Source: Gammaproteobacteria bacterium (lineage in GTDB: Bacteria; Pseudomonadota; Gammaproteobacteria; Pseudomonadales; Pseudohongiellaceae). Taken from it: DNA of 64,000 nucleotides. Where the stretch lies: the NCBI GenBank assembly GCA_021773355.1, contig JAJFKE010000029.1, forward strand, positions 1 to 64,000, written 5' to 3'. The notes beneath the pieces were generated by a model. That model did no database searches. It saw only the letters and a program-made list of their open reading frames with translations, and was not told where the DNA came from. Positions 63,280-64,000 of this stretch are shown piece after piece (position 1 is the first letter of the stretch; the number at the start of each line of letters is the position of its first letter). The translations under genes and the position numbers were made by a program.

Positions 63280-63423
63280 TTGCTGGATACAGTCACTAAA
63301 CCGGTAATACTAGAGCTTACAATTAGCCGCCTGCAAGATGCGGGGTACATCTATATTGGCATGGATCACTTCGCTTTGCCCGGTGATAAACTTGTTATAG
63401 CCAAAAACAACGGTAGCTTAAGT
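63280..63423 (+). pseudogene. HemN fragment
   Basis: The frame includes [17 protein letters not shown] then [19 protein letters not shown] and NGSLSR, which matches the central HemN (oxygen-independent coproporphyrinogen III oxidase) region that contains IGMDHFA. The family continues with HRNFQGYST, but here the sequence departs after LSR, and no radical-SAM Cys motif lies upstream. The rest of the about 450-residue gene is missing, so this is a relic. The 80-codon ORF around it starts at a TTG with no ribosome site. Confidence 0.7.
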
Positions 63424-63621
63424 CGGATAAAAGATACTCAGAGCCCTTGTCTTTTTCAATTGGAATTTAATTTGCTTGCAGCGAAAAGCCTACGCATATT
63501 AAGGTTCTGGCAGAATAGCTGATTGCTGCGTTTTTTAAAAGAAGAGGGAAGCGAATTCCGGCTAAACTACTGTATATTTACTCTAATCTCATAATTAGAC
63601 CCACTTAACCAGGTAGGCATC

Positions 63622-64000
63622 ATGATAAGTTCCGCTGATCTATTCACCCTCGCGCTTCTCTCCACAGCAGGCCTGTATGTCAGCATGCTGGCTTACTTCA
63701 ACGGGCTGGTAGGGTCAAAACGCTCAAATACCGAGATCATGTGGAACTCGGAACCCATCACTTGGTTCATCGCACTGTTACTTATGCTGTCAGTTTTTTT
63801 TCGAATAGTCGGACCCCTGGCTGGAGCGGAAGCGCCAGGCATTTGGTTCCTCATCGGTGTAGGCAACTTGCTCATAGTCTATATATATCTCATCCTGGAA
63901 TTAGCACGGCACGATCTGCCTGCAAGCGGCTATTGGTTCATCGTTGCCGGTACCTTAATTGCTATCCTCTACATGATTACAAATATTGTGATGGCACTAC
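63622..64000 (+). CDS. membrane protein, cut by window end
   Basis: An ATG at 63622, with AGGTAGG about six bases upstream, opens a frame that runs off the right edge (126 complete codons). It begins MISSADLFTLALLSTAGLYV and shows four hydrophobic segments (about 7-25, 50-70, 75-92, 105-125) joined by short polar loops (GSKRSNTE, ELARHDLPAS). No family recognised from this part. Confidence 0.7.
   Translation, partial: MISSADLFTLALLSTAGLYVSMLAYFNGLVGSKRSNTEIMWNSEPITWFIALLLMLSVFFRIVGPLAGAEAPGIWFLIGVGNLLIVYIYLILELARHDLPASGYWFIVAGTLIAILYMITNIVMAL

Overview
The window reads as chromosome of a free-living, probably aquatic, gammaproteobacterium. The evidence is indirect: gene families such as AidB, a PA4780-type RIO kinase, a polyphosphate:AMP phosphotransferase, TrxC and a TonB-dependent receptor; many exported redox proteins; and moderate GC. 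I cannot name a genus. No rRNA, tRNA, CRISPR array, phage or transposase gene was seen. Coding density is high, but four loci are visibly broken (13492-13899, 57214-57782, 62090-62511, 63280-63423).

Layout. 209-6908 (minus): a LytS/LytTR two-component pair upstream of a MacAB-like exporter (membrane-fusion protein, FtsX-type permease, ATPase). 7240-9423: an exported YHS-like protein, a 2OG-Fe(II) oxygenase of the type linked to alkylated DNA, a hotdog thioesterase and a SnoaL-like protein. 9661-12140: Ada and an MFS transporter. 12241-15321: a hydrolase-OsmC fusion, a decayed DUF5655 gene and an exported alpha/beta hydrolase with a probable ATT start. 15497-17133: aminotransferase and divergent MarR. 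17428-22393: a compact aauBEDA-type quinoprotein amine dehydrogenase operon (large subunit, MauE, MauD, TTQ light chain, monohaem cytochrome c) followed by a Tat multicopper oxidase. 22485-31798: small membrane and lipoprotein genes, a large MASE1-PAS hybrid kinase, a D-aminoacylase-like lipoprotein, RIO kinase and Pap.

32122-43513: an oxidative catabolism region with a stand-alone NosR/RnfG-like FMN protein, two PQQ beta-propeller dehydrogenases, a c-type cytochrome, a cyclase-family hydrolase, a TonB-dependent receptor, a Tat amidohydrolase and a Tat protein of unknown family. 43637-49100: fatty acid desaturase, a 42-codon ORF, PolX, TrxC and a DUF5666-like exported protein.

49144-57782 is the most unusual part. 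A 117-bp direct repeat brackets four small genes (Met-rich, SHOCT, DsrE, Cys-rich). Next come DUF3179, YeeE/YedE, and a convergent, tightly packed DUF3179 / beta-barrel / TlpA operon with a frameshifted rhodanese upstream. Together they look like an uncharacterised envelope thiol, sulfur or metal handling system. 58130-64000: a possible small zinc-ribbon ORF, AidB, Cfa, a decayed membrane protein gene, a lipoprotein, a HemN fragment and a membrane protein cut by the window edge.

Themes: periplasmic oxidation feeding c-type cytochromes (amine dehydrogenase, PQQ enzymes), thiol/sulfur chemistry in the envelope, and alkylation damage response (Ada, PF09859-type oxygenase, AidB). Starts were moved from the longest ORF wherever a Shine-Dalgarno sequence or signal peptide favoured another codon; each case is stated in the entry.
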